The translations under genes were made by a program, and so were the position numbers. 48,617 nt of DNA from CADCVW01 sp035644935 (GTDB taxonomy: Bacteria; Pseudomonadota; Alphaproteobacteria; Sphingomonadales; Sphingomonadaceae), in assembly GCA_035644935.1 (NCBI GenBank), contig DASQNO010000117.1:1-48617 (forward strand), read 5' to 3'. The notes beneath the pieces were generated by a model. The model was not told the origin of the DNA. It did not search any database and was given only the letters and a program-made list of their open reading frames with translations. This document shows positions 34,199 through 41,358 of the stretch, piece by piece; position 1 is the first letter of the stretch, and each line of letters opens with the position of its first letter.

Positions 34199-35794
34199 TC
34201 AGCCGAGCGGCGCGTCGAACGTCACGCGCCAGAACTCCGTCTGCGCGCCCTCGACGCCGAAGTCGTTGTCATTGACCAGCAGCAGCGTCGCCGGCGTCAG
34301 CAGGACCGCGCCCTCAAGATCGGCGGGGAAGCGATCGTCGACGTCGGTGTCGAGGACGAGCGTTTTGACCAAGGGTACGACCCCGGCCGATACCAGCCCG
34401 GCCTCGTCCAGCTGCTCCAGCGTCGGGCGCGTCGCGGGATCGTGCAGCGGCGCCGGCGTGGCGTGGCTCGGGTCGAGATTAACGCGGAAGAACTTGGTCG
34501 ATGCCGACCCGCGCTCGAGCACAAGCAGGCGGTCGGGGCCGAGCATCACGATCTCGCTCACCTTGACGTCGTTCTGCGCGAACTCGCCCTTCGTCTGGTC
34601 TCGCGCAAAGGCCTCGGGCGTTTCCAGGCGGTAGACATACTCGGCGTGCAAGGCGCCGGTAGCGGAGTCGAGTTGCCACAGCCGGACGTTGCGGCTCGTG
34701 TCGTGCGCGTCGCGGTCCGGATGTGCGAGGGGGCTCTGAAACGCGAGATACAGCCAGCGCTCGTCCGGGGAGAGCGCCAGCGCCTCGAACCCCCGGTTGA
34801 GCCGGCGGGCCGCGGCGAGCGGCGGGAGGACGTCGGCAATGGGGTATGTCGCGCCGCCAAATGCGTCGCCGGTGCCCGCGGGCACCCAGCGCACCTGCAC
34901 CGCGCCTGTCGCGTCCAGGCGGAGCAGCGACGGCCCGTATTCGTCGCCGATCCAGTAGCCGCCATCGCTGAGCGCCACGATGCCCTCGCCATCGACCCCG
35001 GACGGATCGGTGCCGAGCTCTTTTCCCTCGAGCGAGAAGATCGGTTCGCATTCCGCCCCGGCGGTGGCGGGCGCGGGAAGGCCGGACAGCGGCCGGCCAT
35101 CACCGCCCCGCAGCATCAGAGTCTCCAGGTGCACGACGCGATCGTCCTCGATGCGGAGCGATGACAAGGCCGGCCCGTGCTCGAGCGCCGGCATGATCTT
35201 GGCGCCTTCGGTGTCCAGCAGATGTTCCAGCCCGTCGACGCCGTACGTCTTGACCGCCACCTTGACCTTGAAGTTCGGCCCGCGGTCGCCGACCGCCCAC
35301 ACCAGTCCCGGCGCGTCCGTCTCCCGCCGCGCCAGACCGGACCCGAGCCCGCGCGTCATGCGCAGCGTCCCGCCGGGCAGCTCGACTTCCTTGAGGACCT
35401 CGTCGTCCCAGCCGAGGCGTTCGGCGCGATAGGGAAAGGTCATGGTCTTCTCCTGAGCGTGGGCGTCGCAGAACCAGCCGGCATAGGGCGTGCCCGCCGC
35501 CATGCGCCGGTTGTAGTCTGGGGCGCCGTCGTCCCACCACACCGCGCCGCGTTCGCCAAGCCCGTGCTTGGCGGCGTCCACCGCGCTGCGCGCCGCCCGC
35601 AACGCCGCGTCGTCGCCGCAACGCAGCGCGTCGCGCACCCCGCGCCTGGCGTCCATCAGCGCGTTCACCAGCGCCTGCCGCGCGTCCGCCGACAATAGCG
35701 GGTCGCTCCGCCGCCACAATCGCCCGCGCACCACGAAGTAGCGGCCGTCGGGCGTGATCGGGTGTTCGGGCGAGCGCGGCACGCGCGGCACCAT
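34199..35794 (-). CDS. Fusion of a small conserved domain and a phytase-like esterase
   Basis: One open frame of 531 codons. The first 115 or so residues contain RSPEHPITPDGRYFVVRG, GERGAVWWDDGAPDYNRR and PYAGWF, a pattern I recognise as a small, uncharacterised alphaproteobacterial protein usually encoded alone. After about residue 117 comes MTFPYRAERL and then a beta-propeller-like esterase/phytase-like domain (PF13449 type) with GDRGPNF, DGEGIVALSDGGYWIGDEYGP and FEALALSPD motifs. No signal peptide is seen for the second domain. No stop separates them. The ATG at 35443 has its own AGGAG, so the second part may also be made separately. Confidence 0.75.
   Translation of the reverse strand: MVPRVPRSPEHPITPDGRYFVVRGRLWRRSDPLLSADARQALVNALMDARRGVRDALRCGDDAALRAARSAVDAAKHGLGERGAVWWDDGAPDYNRRMAAGTPYAGWFCDAHAQEKTMTFPYRAERLGWDDEVLKEVELPGGTLRMTRGLGSGLARRETDAPGLVWAVGDRGPNFKVKVAVKTYGVDGLEHLLDTEGAKIMPALEHGPALSSLRIEDDRVVHLETLMLRGGDGRPLSGLPAPATAGAECEPIFSLEGKELGTDPSGVDGEGIVALSDGGYWIGDEYGPSLLRLDATGAVQVRWVPAGTGDAFGGATYPIADVLPPLAAARRLNRGFEALALSPDERWLYLAFQSPLAHPDRDAHDTSRNVRLWQLDSATGALHAEYVYRLETPEAFARDQTKGEFAQNDVKVSEIVMLGPDRLLVLERGSASTKFFRVNLDPSHATPAPLHDPATRPTLEQLDEAGLVSAGVVPLVKTLVLDTDVDDRFPADLEGAVLLTPATLLLVNDNDFGVEGAQTEFWRVTFDAPLG
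35441..35452 (-). promoter_or_regulatory. Internal ribosome-binding site and ATG inside the fused gene
   Basis: On the minus strand AGGAG is followed after six bases by ATG 35443, in frame with both halves of the fused gene. This suggests independent initiation of the phytase-like part (415 residues), and that the upstream domain lost its stop codon in the past. Which products are made cannot be told from sequence. Confidence 0.6.
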
Positions 35795-35850
35795 GGCCGA
35801 TGTCGCGGACGCCCGCAAACGGCCGCTGCAATCGCCGCGATCGTCCCCAC

Positions 35851-36954
35851 ATGCTTTTCATGACTGCAGCGGCCAGCCTCTCCGTCCCGCCGGCTTCACC
35901 GCGCCTGTGGTCTCCCCGGCGCGTGCTGGCGACGCGGTCGGCGTTGGAATGGGCGCACGGCCGCGCAATGGTGGAACGGGCGGCATCGCGCGGGCTGAAC
36001 GTCGTGGAACTGCCCACCGACCGGCTGGCGCTGCCCCCAATCGACGATCCCCGCCGCGCCTACGCCGAGGCCAAGGCGACCTTGGCGGTGGTCGTCGCGC
36101 CGCCGTCTAAACGCCGGCTGCAGCCGATCGCGCCCTCCGCCGACTGGCGCGTCGACTTGGCGGAAGGGTGCCCGGCGCATTGCAGCTATTGCTACCTCGC
36201 CGGCTCCCTGAAAGGCCCGCCGATCACGCGCGCCTACGCCAATTTGCCCGAGATCCTGGCCGAGCTTCCGCCCGCCGTCGGCCAGGGCAAGGTGACCTCG
36301 CGCTCCAGGACCCGCGCGCACGAAGGCACGACGTTTGAGGCGTCCTGTTACACCGATCCCCTGGGTATCGAGCATCTCACCGGATCGCTGTCGGCGCTGG
36401 TGTCGCATTTCGGTGCCTGGGACGCCGATGTGCAGCTTCGCTTCACGAGCAAGTTCGATGCGGTGGACCCGTTGCTTGCCCTGCAACATAATGGCCGCAC
36501 GCGGATGCGCTTCTCGATCAACCCGCCGCTGTTCGCGCGCTTCGAAGGCGGCACCAGCCCGGTCGCCCGGCGGCTCGCGGCGATGCGCCGCATGGCGGAC
36601 GCGGGGTACCGCATCGGGCTCACCATCGCCCCCATCATCGCGGCGGAGGGCTGGCGTGAGGCCTACGGCGGCCTCATCGCCGACGTCGCCGCCGCATTGG
36701 TCGGCGCGCCCGACCCGGACCTGACAGTGGAGCTGATCACCCATCGCTACACGCCGGGTTCGAAGGCCGTGCTGGAAAGCTGGTACCCGGGATCGGCGCT
36801 CGACATGGGCAGCGAAGGCCGGGCGGAGAAGCGCACCAAGTTCGGCTCGGTCAAGCACGTCTACGACGCGCCGACCATGAAGGAGCTGCGCCGCTTCTTG
36901 AAAGACGAAATCGCGCGGGTCCTGCCCGCAGCGCGGATACTCTACTGGACCTGA
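35851..36954 (+). CDS. Spore-photoproduct-lyase-like radical SAM protein
   Basis: A 367-residue radical SAM enzyme of the SPL family. The cluster motif is CPAHCSYCYLAG with Cys at 107, 111 and 114, flanked by the paired tyrosines either side of the third Cys that are important in SplB. A conserved Cys at 166 in EASCYTDPLGIEH corresponds to the hydrogen-donating Cys of Bacillus SplB (my alignment, by eye). RMRFSINPPLFARFE and KRTKFGSVKHVY are other family blocks. It is in a non-sporulating lineage, so the substrate may be a different pyrimidine lesion or something else. The start could be 35851 or 35860. A sirtuin gene follows two bases after its stop. Confidence 0.85.
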   Translation: MLFMTAAASLSVPPASPRLWSPRRVLATRSALEWAHGRAMVERAASRGLNVVELPTDRLALPPIDDPRRAYAEAKATLAVVVAPPSKRRLQPIAPSADWRVDLAEGCPAHCSYCYLAGSLKGPPITRAYANLPEILAELPPAVGQGKVTSRSRTRAHEGTTFEASCYTDPLGIEHLTGSLSALVSHFGAWDADVQLRFTSKFDAVDPLLALQHNGRTRMRFSINPPLFARFEGGTSPVARRLAAMRRMADAGYRIGLTIAPIIAAEGWREAYGGLIADVAAALVGAPDPDLTVELITHRYTPGSKAVLESWYPGSALDMGSEGRAEKRTKFGSVKHVYDAPTMKELRRFLKDEIARVLPAARILYWT

Positions 36955-36956
36955 TC

Positions 36957-37670
36957 ATGGATCATCCGCGCAATATCGTGGTCCTCACCGGCGCGGGCGT
37001 CTCCGCGGAAAGCGGGCTGGCGACCTTCCGCGCCGCGGATGGGCTCTGGGAAGGGCACCGGCTCGAGGATGTCGCGACGCCGGAGGCGTATCGGCGCGAC
37101 CCCGCGCTGGTGCATCAATTCTACGACGCTCGCCGGGCCCGGCTTGCGGCCGTCGCGCCCAACGCGGCGCACCTCGCCTTGGCCCGACTGGACGCCGCTT
37201 GGCCCGGCGAGTTCCTCCTCGTCACGCAGAACGTCGACGACCTGCACGAACGCGCCGGGTCGCGGCGGTTGCTTCACATGCACGGCGAACTGCTGCGCGG
37301 CTGGTGCCTCGCCTGCGACCAACGCTTCTGGTGGGGCGGGGACATGGGGGAGGGCGCCGTGTGCCCCGCGTGCGGACAACAGGGGAGGGTCCGCCCGGAC
37401 ATCGTCTGGTTCGGCGAGATGCCATACGAGATGGAGCGCATCGACGCCGCGATCGCCCGCGCCGATCTGTTCGTGTCGATCGGCACCTCGGGCGCGGTGT
37501 ACCCGGCCGCCGGCTTCGTCCGCACCGCTCGCTACCACGGCGCGCGGACGCTGGAGCTCAACCTCGAGCCGAGCCACGGCAGCATTTTCTTCGACCAGAG
37601 CCGCGCGGGACCGGCGGGAACGCTCGTGCCGGCGTGGGTGGAGGAAGTGCTTGCCAGCCCGGCGGCTTAG
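36957..37670 (+). CDS. cobB: NAD-dependent protein deacylase, sirtuin (CobB-like)
   Basis: Removes acyl groups from lysine using NAD. It has 237 residues: GAGVSAESGLATFR (12-25), TQNVDDLHERAG, catalytic His109 in HMHGEL, and a complete zinc site of Cys117, 120, 136 and 139. Tyr56 and Arg59 in FYDARRARL match the Y-x-x-R pair of class III sirtuins, which accept succinyl and malonyl groups as well as acetyl. It is two bases after the radical SAM stop, so the two are co-transcribed. The link between them is unexplained. Confidence 0.94.
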   Translation: MDHPRNIVVLTGAGVSAESGLATFRAADGLWEGHRLEDVATPEAYRRDPALVHQFYDARRARLAAVAPNAAHLALARLDAAWPGEFLLVTQNVDDLHERAGSRRLLHMHGELLRGWCLACDQRFWWGGDMGEGAVCPACGQQGRVRPDIVWFGEMPYEMERIDAAIARADLFVSIGTSGAVYPAAGFVRTARYHGARTLELNLEPSHGSIFFDQSRAGPAGTLVPAWVEEVLASPAA

Positions 37671-37703
37671 ATTCGGCAAGCGGCTCATGAGGTTGGTAGC
37701 GGA

Positions 37704-37780
37704 CGTCCCTAGGGACGGCGATCGACTCGTCGACAGCTGAAACAGAACCGCCGGCCGTGGTGCAATGCCCACGCCCGGCG
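37704..37780. other. Palindrome and stem-loop after cobB
   Basis: A perfect 14-base palindrome CGTCCCTAGGGACG (37704-37717) and a GCCGGcCGTGG...CCACGcCCGGC stem-loop (about 37750-37779) lie in the 221-base gap between cobB and the convergent stress-protein gene. There is no T-run after the stem. They may end transcription of cobB, but this is only suggestive. Confidence 0.4.
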
Positions 37781-37891
37781 ATCCGTCGCGTCAGTTCTCC
37801 TGAACGCCGCTTTGGTTAACAACGCTCGGCATACACGGAGCAAGCCGGCCCTTCGTAGCCGAACGTTGATCTTCACGTGGCGAGTGGACGA

Positions 37892-38647
37892 TCAGAAATT
37901 GCGATCGATCGCGTTCGCGGTGCGGTCGATGGGGCCGCGGTTCGGGTCGTCGTGGCCGTCAAGGGCGTTCGCCGCACGGTCAAGGGGACCCCTGTTGGGA
38001 TCGTCGGTGCCATGAAGCGCATTCGACGCCCGGTCGATCGGGCCGCGGTTGGGATCGTCGTGGCCGCCTACCGCGTTCGCCAGACGATCGATCGGGCCGC
38101 GATTGGGATCGTCATGCCCGTCCAGCGCGCCCGCAAGCGTGGAACCCGCGCGGCTCGAATTGTGACCACCGGCGCGATGCAGGATTTCGCTGACCCGCTC
38201 GCGATCCACGTTGGCGGAGCTGTCTACCGACACGAACACGCCGCCGCGGTTGACGCTGTCCTCGTAGTAGCGGGCGTCGTCATCGCTGATACCGTGTTTG
38301 GTCAGCAGGCTGCCGAGCCCGCCCGCTGCCGCGCCGAGCGCGGTGCCGGTCAAGGCGGCGCCGCCAATGGCGCTCTCCGCAATGGCGCCGGCGGCGACCA
38401 GCGGACCGACGCCCGGGATCGCCAACGCCGCGATACCCAGCAAAGCTCCGGCTCCCGCGCCCAAGGCGGCCTTGCTGACGAAATCACCGGTTTCTTCACC
38501 GGCGCCGTCGGTGCTCGTGTTCTTGCCGTTGTGCTGCGCGACGATCGAGATGTCGCTGTCGCTGACGCCCGCCGAGCGAAGTTCGGCAACCGCGTGTTCC
38601 GCCTGCGAGTGGCTGTCGAAAACAGCCGATGCGATGCTCTGCTTCAT
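37892..38647 (-). CDS. Stress protein with glycine-zipper core and four 18-residue repeats
   Basis: A 251-residue protein without a clear assigned function. Residues 4-38 resemble the N-terminal domain of general stress protein 17M-type proteins (ASAVFDSHSQAEHAVAEL). Residues 59-115 are a Gly/Ala-rich hydrophobic segment like a glycine zipper that could sit at or in a membrane. Residues 121-160 are a small folded region. Residues 177-248 are four exact-length repeats of G-H-D-D-P-N-R-G-P-I-D-R-x-x-N-A-x-x. The protein has an EcfG-type promoter and a GGAAAG ribosome-binding site. No partner gene is adjacent, so it is probably a single stress gene. Confidence 0.82.
   Translation of the reverse strand: MKQSIASAVFDSHSQAEHAVAELRSAGVSDSDISIVAQHNGKNTSTDGAGEETGDFVSKAALGAGAGALLGIAALAIPGVGPLVAAGAIAESAIGGAALTGTALGAAAGGLGSLLTKHGISDDDARYYEDSVNRGGVFVSVDSSANVDRERVSEILHRAGGHNSSRAGSTLAGALDGHDDPNRGPIDRLANAVGGHDDPNRGPIDRASNALHGTDDPNRGPLDRAANALDGHDDPNRGPIDRTANAIDRNF
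37904..38119 (-). repeat. Four 54-base tandem repeats coding for 18-residue units
   Basis: Residues 177-248 of the stress protein are four in-frame copies of a 54-base unit, 216 bases in all. The unit core GHDDPNRGPIDR is conserved; variation is at the N-A-x-x tail and one His/Thr and one Ile/Leu swap. The DDPNRGP loop with alternating charge may bind a metal or partner, but that is inference. It is not a CRISPR: there are no spacers. Confidence 0.9.
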
Positions 38648-38687
38648 GAAAAACTTTCCTTATGTTAACTGCCCCGCCCGAACACGC

Positions 38688-38712
38688 AACGGCTTTCCCG
38701 GCGGGTCGTTCC
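38688..38712 (-). promoter_or_regulatory. EcfG-type general stress response promoter
   Basis: On the minus strand GGAAC (38712-38708), exactly 16 bases, then CGTT (38691-38688). This is the known alphaproteobacterial general stress consensus (GGAAC-N16/17-CGTT), read by sigma factor EcfG under PhyR-NepR control. It lies 41 bases before the ATG at 38647, which leaves space for a start point and a ribosome-binding site. The match is direct; regulation by EcfG is inferred. Confidence 0.85.
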
Positions 38713-38826
38713 GAACGCTTCGCCGCGGACGCATCGCTGGTGTTCGTCATCGCAGAAGATAGGGCGGCACGTACTAGCAAGTGCTGCGGCGCATGGCTCA
38801 CGCGCACCGAAATCCATCAGTGGCGC

Positions 38827-39720
38827 CTAGTCCACCCAGTCGAGCCCGATATCCTGGTACAAAGTCCGGTCTTCCTCCCAGCGCGGGTTGACCTTGACGT
38901 GCAGGTAGAGATGCACGCGCCGGCCGAGCAGCGTGCCGAGTTCCGCGCGGGCGGCGCTGCCGATCTCCTTCAACCGCGCGCCGCCCTTGCCGATGACGAT
39001 CGCGCGCTGCGTCGGGCGGCCGACCAGTATCTGCTGGTGGATCTCGACCGACCCGTCGGGGCGTTCCTCGTACTTCTCGGTCTCCACAGCGCTGGCATAG
39101 GGCAGCTCGGCGTGGAGCTGCAGATAAAGCTGCTCGCGCGTCACCTCCGCCGCCATGACGCGCTCGGTCGCGTCCGACACCTGGTCCCCCGGAAAATGCC
39201 ACGGACCTTCGGGCATGCGGCGGGCGAGTTCGTCCTTGAGGTCGTCCAGGCCGTCGCCGGTCGCGGCGGATACCATCAGCACCGCCTCGAATGGCAGCAG
39301 CTCGGTCAATCGCGACGCGTGGACGAGCAATTTCTCCTTGGTCGCGATGTCGACCTTGTTGAGGATCAGCAGCTTGGGTTCGGGCCGCTGCGCAAGGCTT
39401 GCGACGATGGTCTCGACCTTGGGACCAAGCCCGGCCTTGCTGTCGACCACCAGCGCGATGACGTCCGCGTCCTGCGCGCCGCCCCACGCCGCCTGCACCA
39501 TCGCGCGGTCGAGCCGCCGGCGCGGCTCGAAGATGCCGGGCGTGTCGACCAGCAGCAATTGCGCCTCGCCGTGCAGCACGATGCCCATCAGCCGCGTGCG
39601 CGTCGTCTGCGCCTTGGACGATACGATCGCGACCTTCTGCCCGACCAGCGCATTGACCAGCGTCGACTTGCCCGCGTTGGGCGCGCCGACCACCGCGACG
39701 AGACCGCAGCGCGTGGTCAT
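38827..39720 (-). CDS. era: GTPase Era
   Basis: GTPase needed for 16S rRNA processing and small-subunit assembly. It has 297 residues: G1 GAPNAGKST (12-20), G3 DTPG, G4 NKVD and a C-terminal KH domain with IVIGKGGARLKEIG. It is the last gene of lepB-rnc-era, the standard order. It starts 69 bases after rnc. Confidence 0.96.
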   Translation of the reverse strand: MTTRCGLVAVVGAPNAGKSTLVNALVGQKVAIVSSKAQTTRTRLMGIVLHGEAQLLLVDTPGIFEPRRRLDRAMVQAAWGGAQDADVIALVVDSKAGLGPKVETIVASLAQRPEPKLLILNKVDIATKEKLLVHASRLTELLPFEAVLMVSAATGDGLDDLKDELARRMPEGPWHFPGDQVSDATERVMAAEVTREQLYLQLHAELPYASAVETEKYEERPDGSVEIHQQILVGRPTQRAIVIGKGGARLKEIGSAARAELGTLLGRRVHLYLHVKVNPRWEEDRTLYQDIGLDWVD

Positions 39721-39789
39721 GACGAGGCGCTTTCGAGGAGTTGGTTCATCCGCCCCGCCTACCCGGATCGCCCGCCGCGCGAAAGCCGA

Positions 39790-40461
39790 TCAACGCAGCG
39801 CCGCCAGCAGCTTGGCCGCGGCCGCGGTTTCCGCTTCCTGCTTGCTCGTGCCCTCCGCCTGCGCCGCCCCGGCGCCCGGAACCGCCGCCTCCACGATGAA
39901 GCGGGGCGCATGATGGGGACCCGTGCGGCTGACCAGTGCGTAGACCGGCGGCTTCTTGCCCGTGGCTGCGGCCCATTCCTGGATCGCCGACTTGGGGTGG
40001 CGCGGCGCTTCGTCCGCGATGTTGACGCGCGCGCCCCACAGCCGCCGCACCAGCGCCGTTGCCGCGTCCAGCCCGGCCTCGATGTACACCGCGCCGATCA
40101 GCGCCTCCATGACGTCGCCCAGCACGTTGACGCTGTCCACCGCGCCATCGTCGCGCGCCTGCTTGCCCAGCCGCAGCATCGCCGGCACGCCGATCTCGCG
40201 CGCGACTTCCGCGCAGACCTCGCCGGTGACCAGCGCGTTGAGGCGGCGCGACAGCCGGCCTTCGGGGTCGCCCGGAAAATGTTCGAACAGCCACTGCGCG
40301 ACGATCAGCCCCAGCACGCGGTCGCCCAGGAACTCCAGCCGCTCGTAGTTGGTCGATCCGGTGCTGCCGTGCGTCAGCGCCCGACGAAACAGCTCGGCGT
40401 CGCGCGGCGCATGGCCCAGCGTCGCCGCCACCCACGCGGGAATGTCGTCGGCGGCGCTAAT
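39790..40461 (-). CDS. rnc: Ribonuclease III
   Basis: Double-stranded RNA endonuclease that processes rRNA and mRNA. The 223 residues carry the signature NYERLEFLGDRVLG and DVMEALIGAVYIEAG, with the catalytic Glu and Asp, and a C-terminal dsRNA-binding domain. The start is unusual. No ATG, GTG or TTG lies near the expected N-terminus. ATT at 40461, overlapping the lepB stop, gives the family-like start ISAADDIPAWV; the next in-frame start, GTG 40431, cuts ten residues. An ATT start with a GGGG upstream is my preferred reading, but a sequence error or a different start is possible. Confidence 0.9.
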   Translation of the reverse strand: MSAADDIPAWVAATLGHAPRDAELFRRALTHGSTGSTNYERLEFLGDRVLGLIVAQWLFEHFPGDPEGRLSRRLNALVTGEVCAEVAREIGVPAMLRLGKQARDDGAVDSVNVLGDVMEALIGAVYIEAGLDAATALVRRLWGARVNIADEAPRHPKSAIQEWAAATGKKPPVYALVSRTGPHHAPRFIVEAAVPGAGAAQAEGTSKQEAETAAAAKLLAALR

Positions 40462-41260
40462 AGGTCGCCCCGATTCGGTCCCAGCGCGCCGCCGAGAACC
40501 AGGTCCACGGTTTGGCCAGATCGGCAGTGCCGTCCGTCGAGAAGAAGCCGATCCCGGCGCGGCCGATGACGTGATCGAGGGGGACGAACCCGACCCCGCG
40601 TTCGGCAACGGTGGCGCGGCTGTCCAGGCTGTCGTCGCGATTGTCGCCCATCGCGAACAGGTGGCCTTCGGGCACGACGAACACCTCCGTGTCGTCGAAG
40701 CGGCTCTGGCCGGAATCGAGCACTTCGTACGCCTTCCCGCTCGGCAGGGTCTCGCGGTAGCGCGGGTAGATGCAGGTGGCGCCCAGATCGCGGACGTCGT
40801 CGCCTTGCCGGCGGCACGGGCTGTTGGGCGACACCGGCATCGCCCAATCCGCGATCCGCGTACGGGGCACGGCCTCGCCGTTCAGCACCAGCACGCCGCC
40901 GCGCACCTGCACCGTGTCGCCGGGCAGGCCGATGATCCGCTTGACGTAGTCGACCTTGCTGGCCCCCGGATATTTGAACACCACCACATCGCCCCGCTCC
41001 GGCACGCTCGCCAGCACGCGGCCGTCGATCAGCGGCAGGTGGAAGGGCAGGCTGTAGCGCGAATAGCCGTAGTTCCATTTGCTCACGAACAGATAGTCGC
41101 CGACCATCAACCGCGGCAGCATCGACCCCGTGGGAATGCTGAACGACGCGAACACGAAAGCGCGCAAGCAGAAGGCGGCGAGCGCGAGCAGGAGAAAGAA
41201 GCGCAGCAGCTCCCACAGCTGGTTGGGCGGGGCTGGGGGTGCGGCGTCATCGTCTGGCAT
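40457..41260 (-). CDS. lepB: Signal peptidase I
   Basis: Removes signal peptides from exported proteins. From ATG 41260 it has 267 residues: one membrane segment at about 19-38, catalytic Ser46 in PTGSMLP and catalytic Lys107 in YVKRIIGLPGD, then the GDNRDDSLDSR motif. An upstream in-frame start to 41353 only adds a Pro/Ala/Arg tail. It is divergent from pgi across a short gap and is followed by rnc with overlapping ends. Confidence 0.95.
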   Translation of the reverse strand: MPDDDAAPPAPPNQLWELLRFFLLLALAAFCLRAFVFASFSIPTGSMLPRLMVGDYLFVSKWNYGYSRYSLPFHLPLIDGRVLASVPERGDVVVFKYPGASKVDYVKRIIGLPGDTVQVRGGVLVLNGEAVPRTRIADWAMPVSPNSPCRRQGDDVRDLGATCIYPRYRETLPSGKAYEVLDSGQSRFDDTEVFVVPEGHLFAMGDNRDDSLDSRATVAERGVGFVPLDHVIGRAGIGFFSTDGTADLAKPWTWFSAARWDRIGATY

Positions 41261-41358
41261 CGGGGCGGCTGTACCGCCTTGCCCCGCGGCGTGGAAGCCG
41301 GCGACCGTCGCACCGGCGGGCTTTTCCCGGGGCGCTCGTCGAACTAGGAACATCGGCT

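Noticed and set aside
37904..38119. CRISPR array
   Set aside because: The 54-base units are adjacent with no spacers and are in frame in a protein.
38662..40569. 635-codon plus-strand ORF opposite era and rnc
   Set aside because: It is antisense to two conserved genes; long open frames opposite coding DNA are usual in this high-GC sequence, and the product has no domain.
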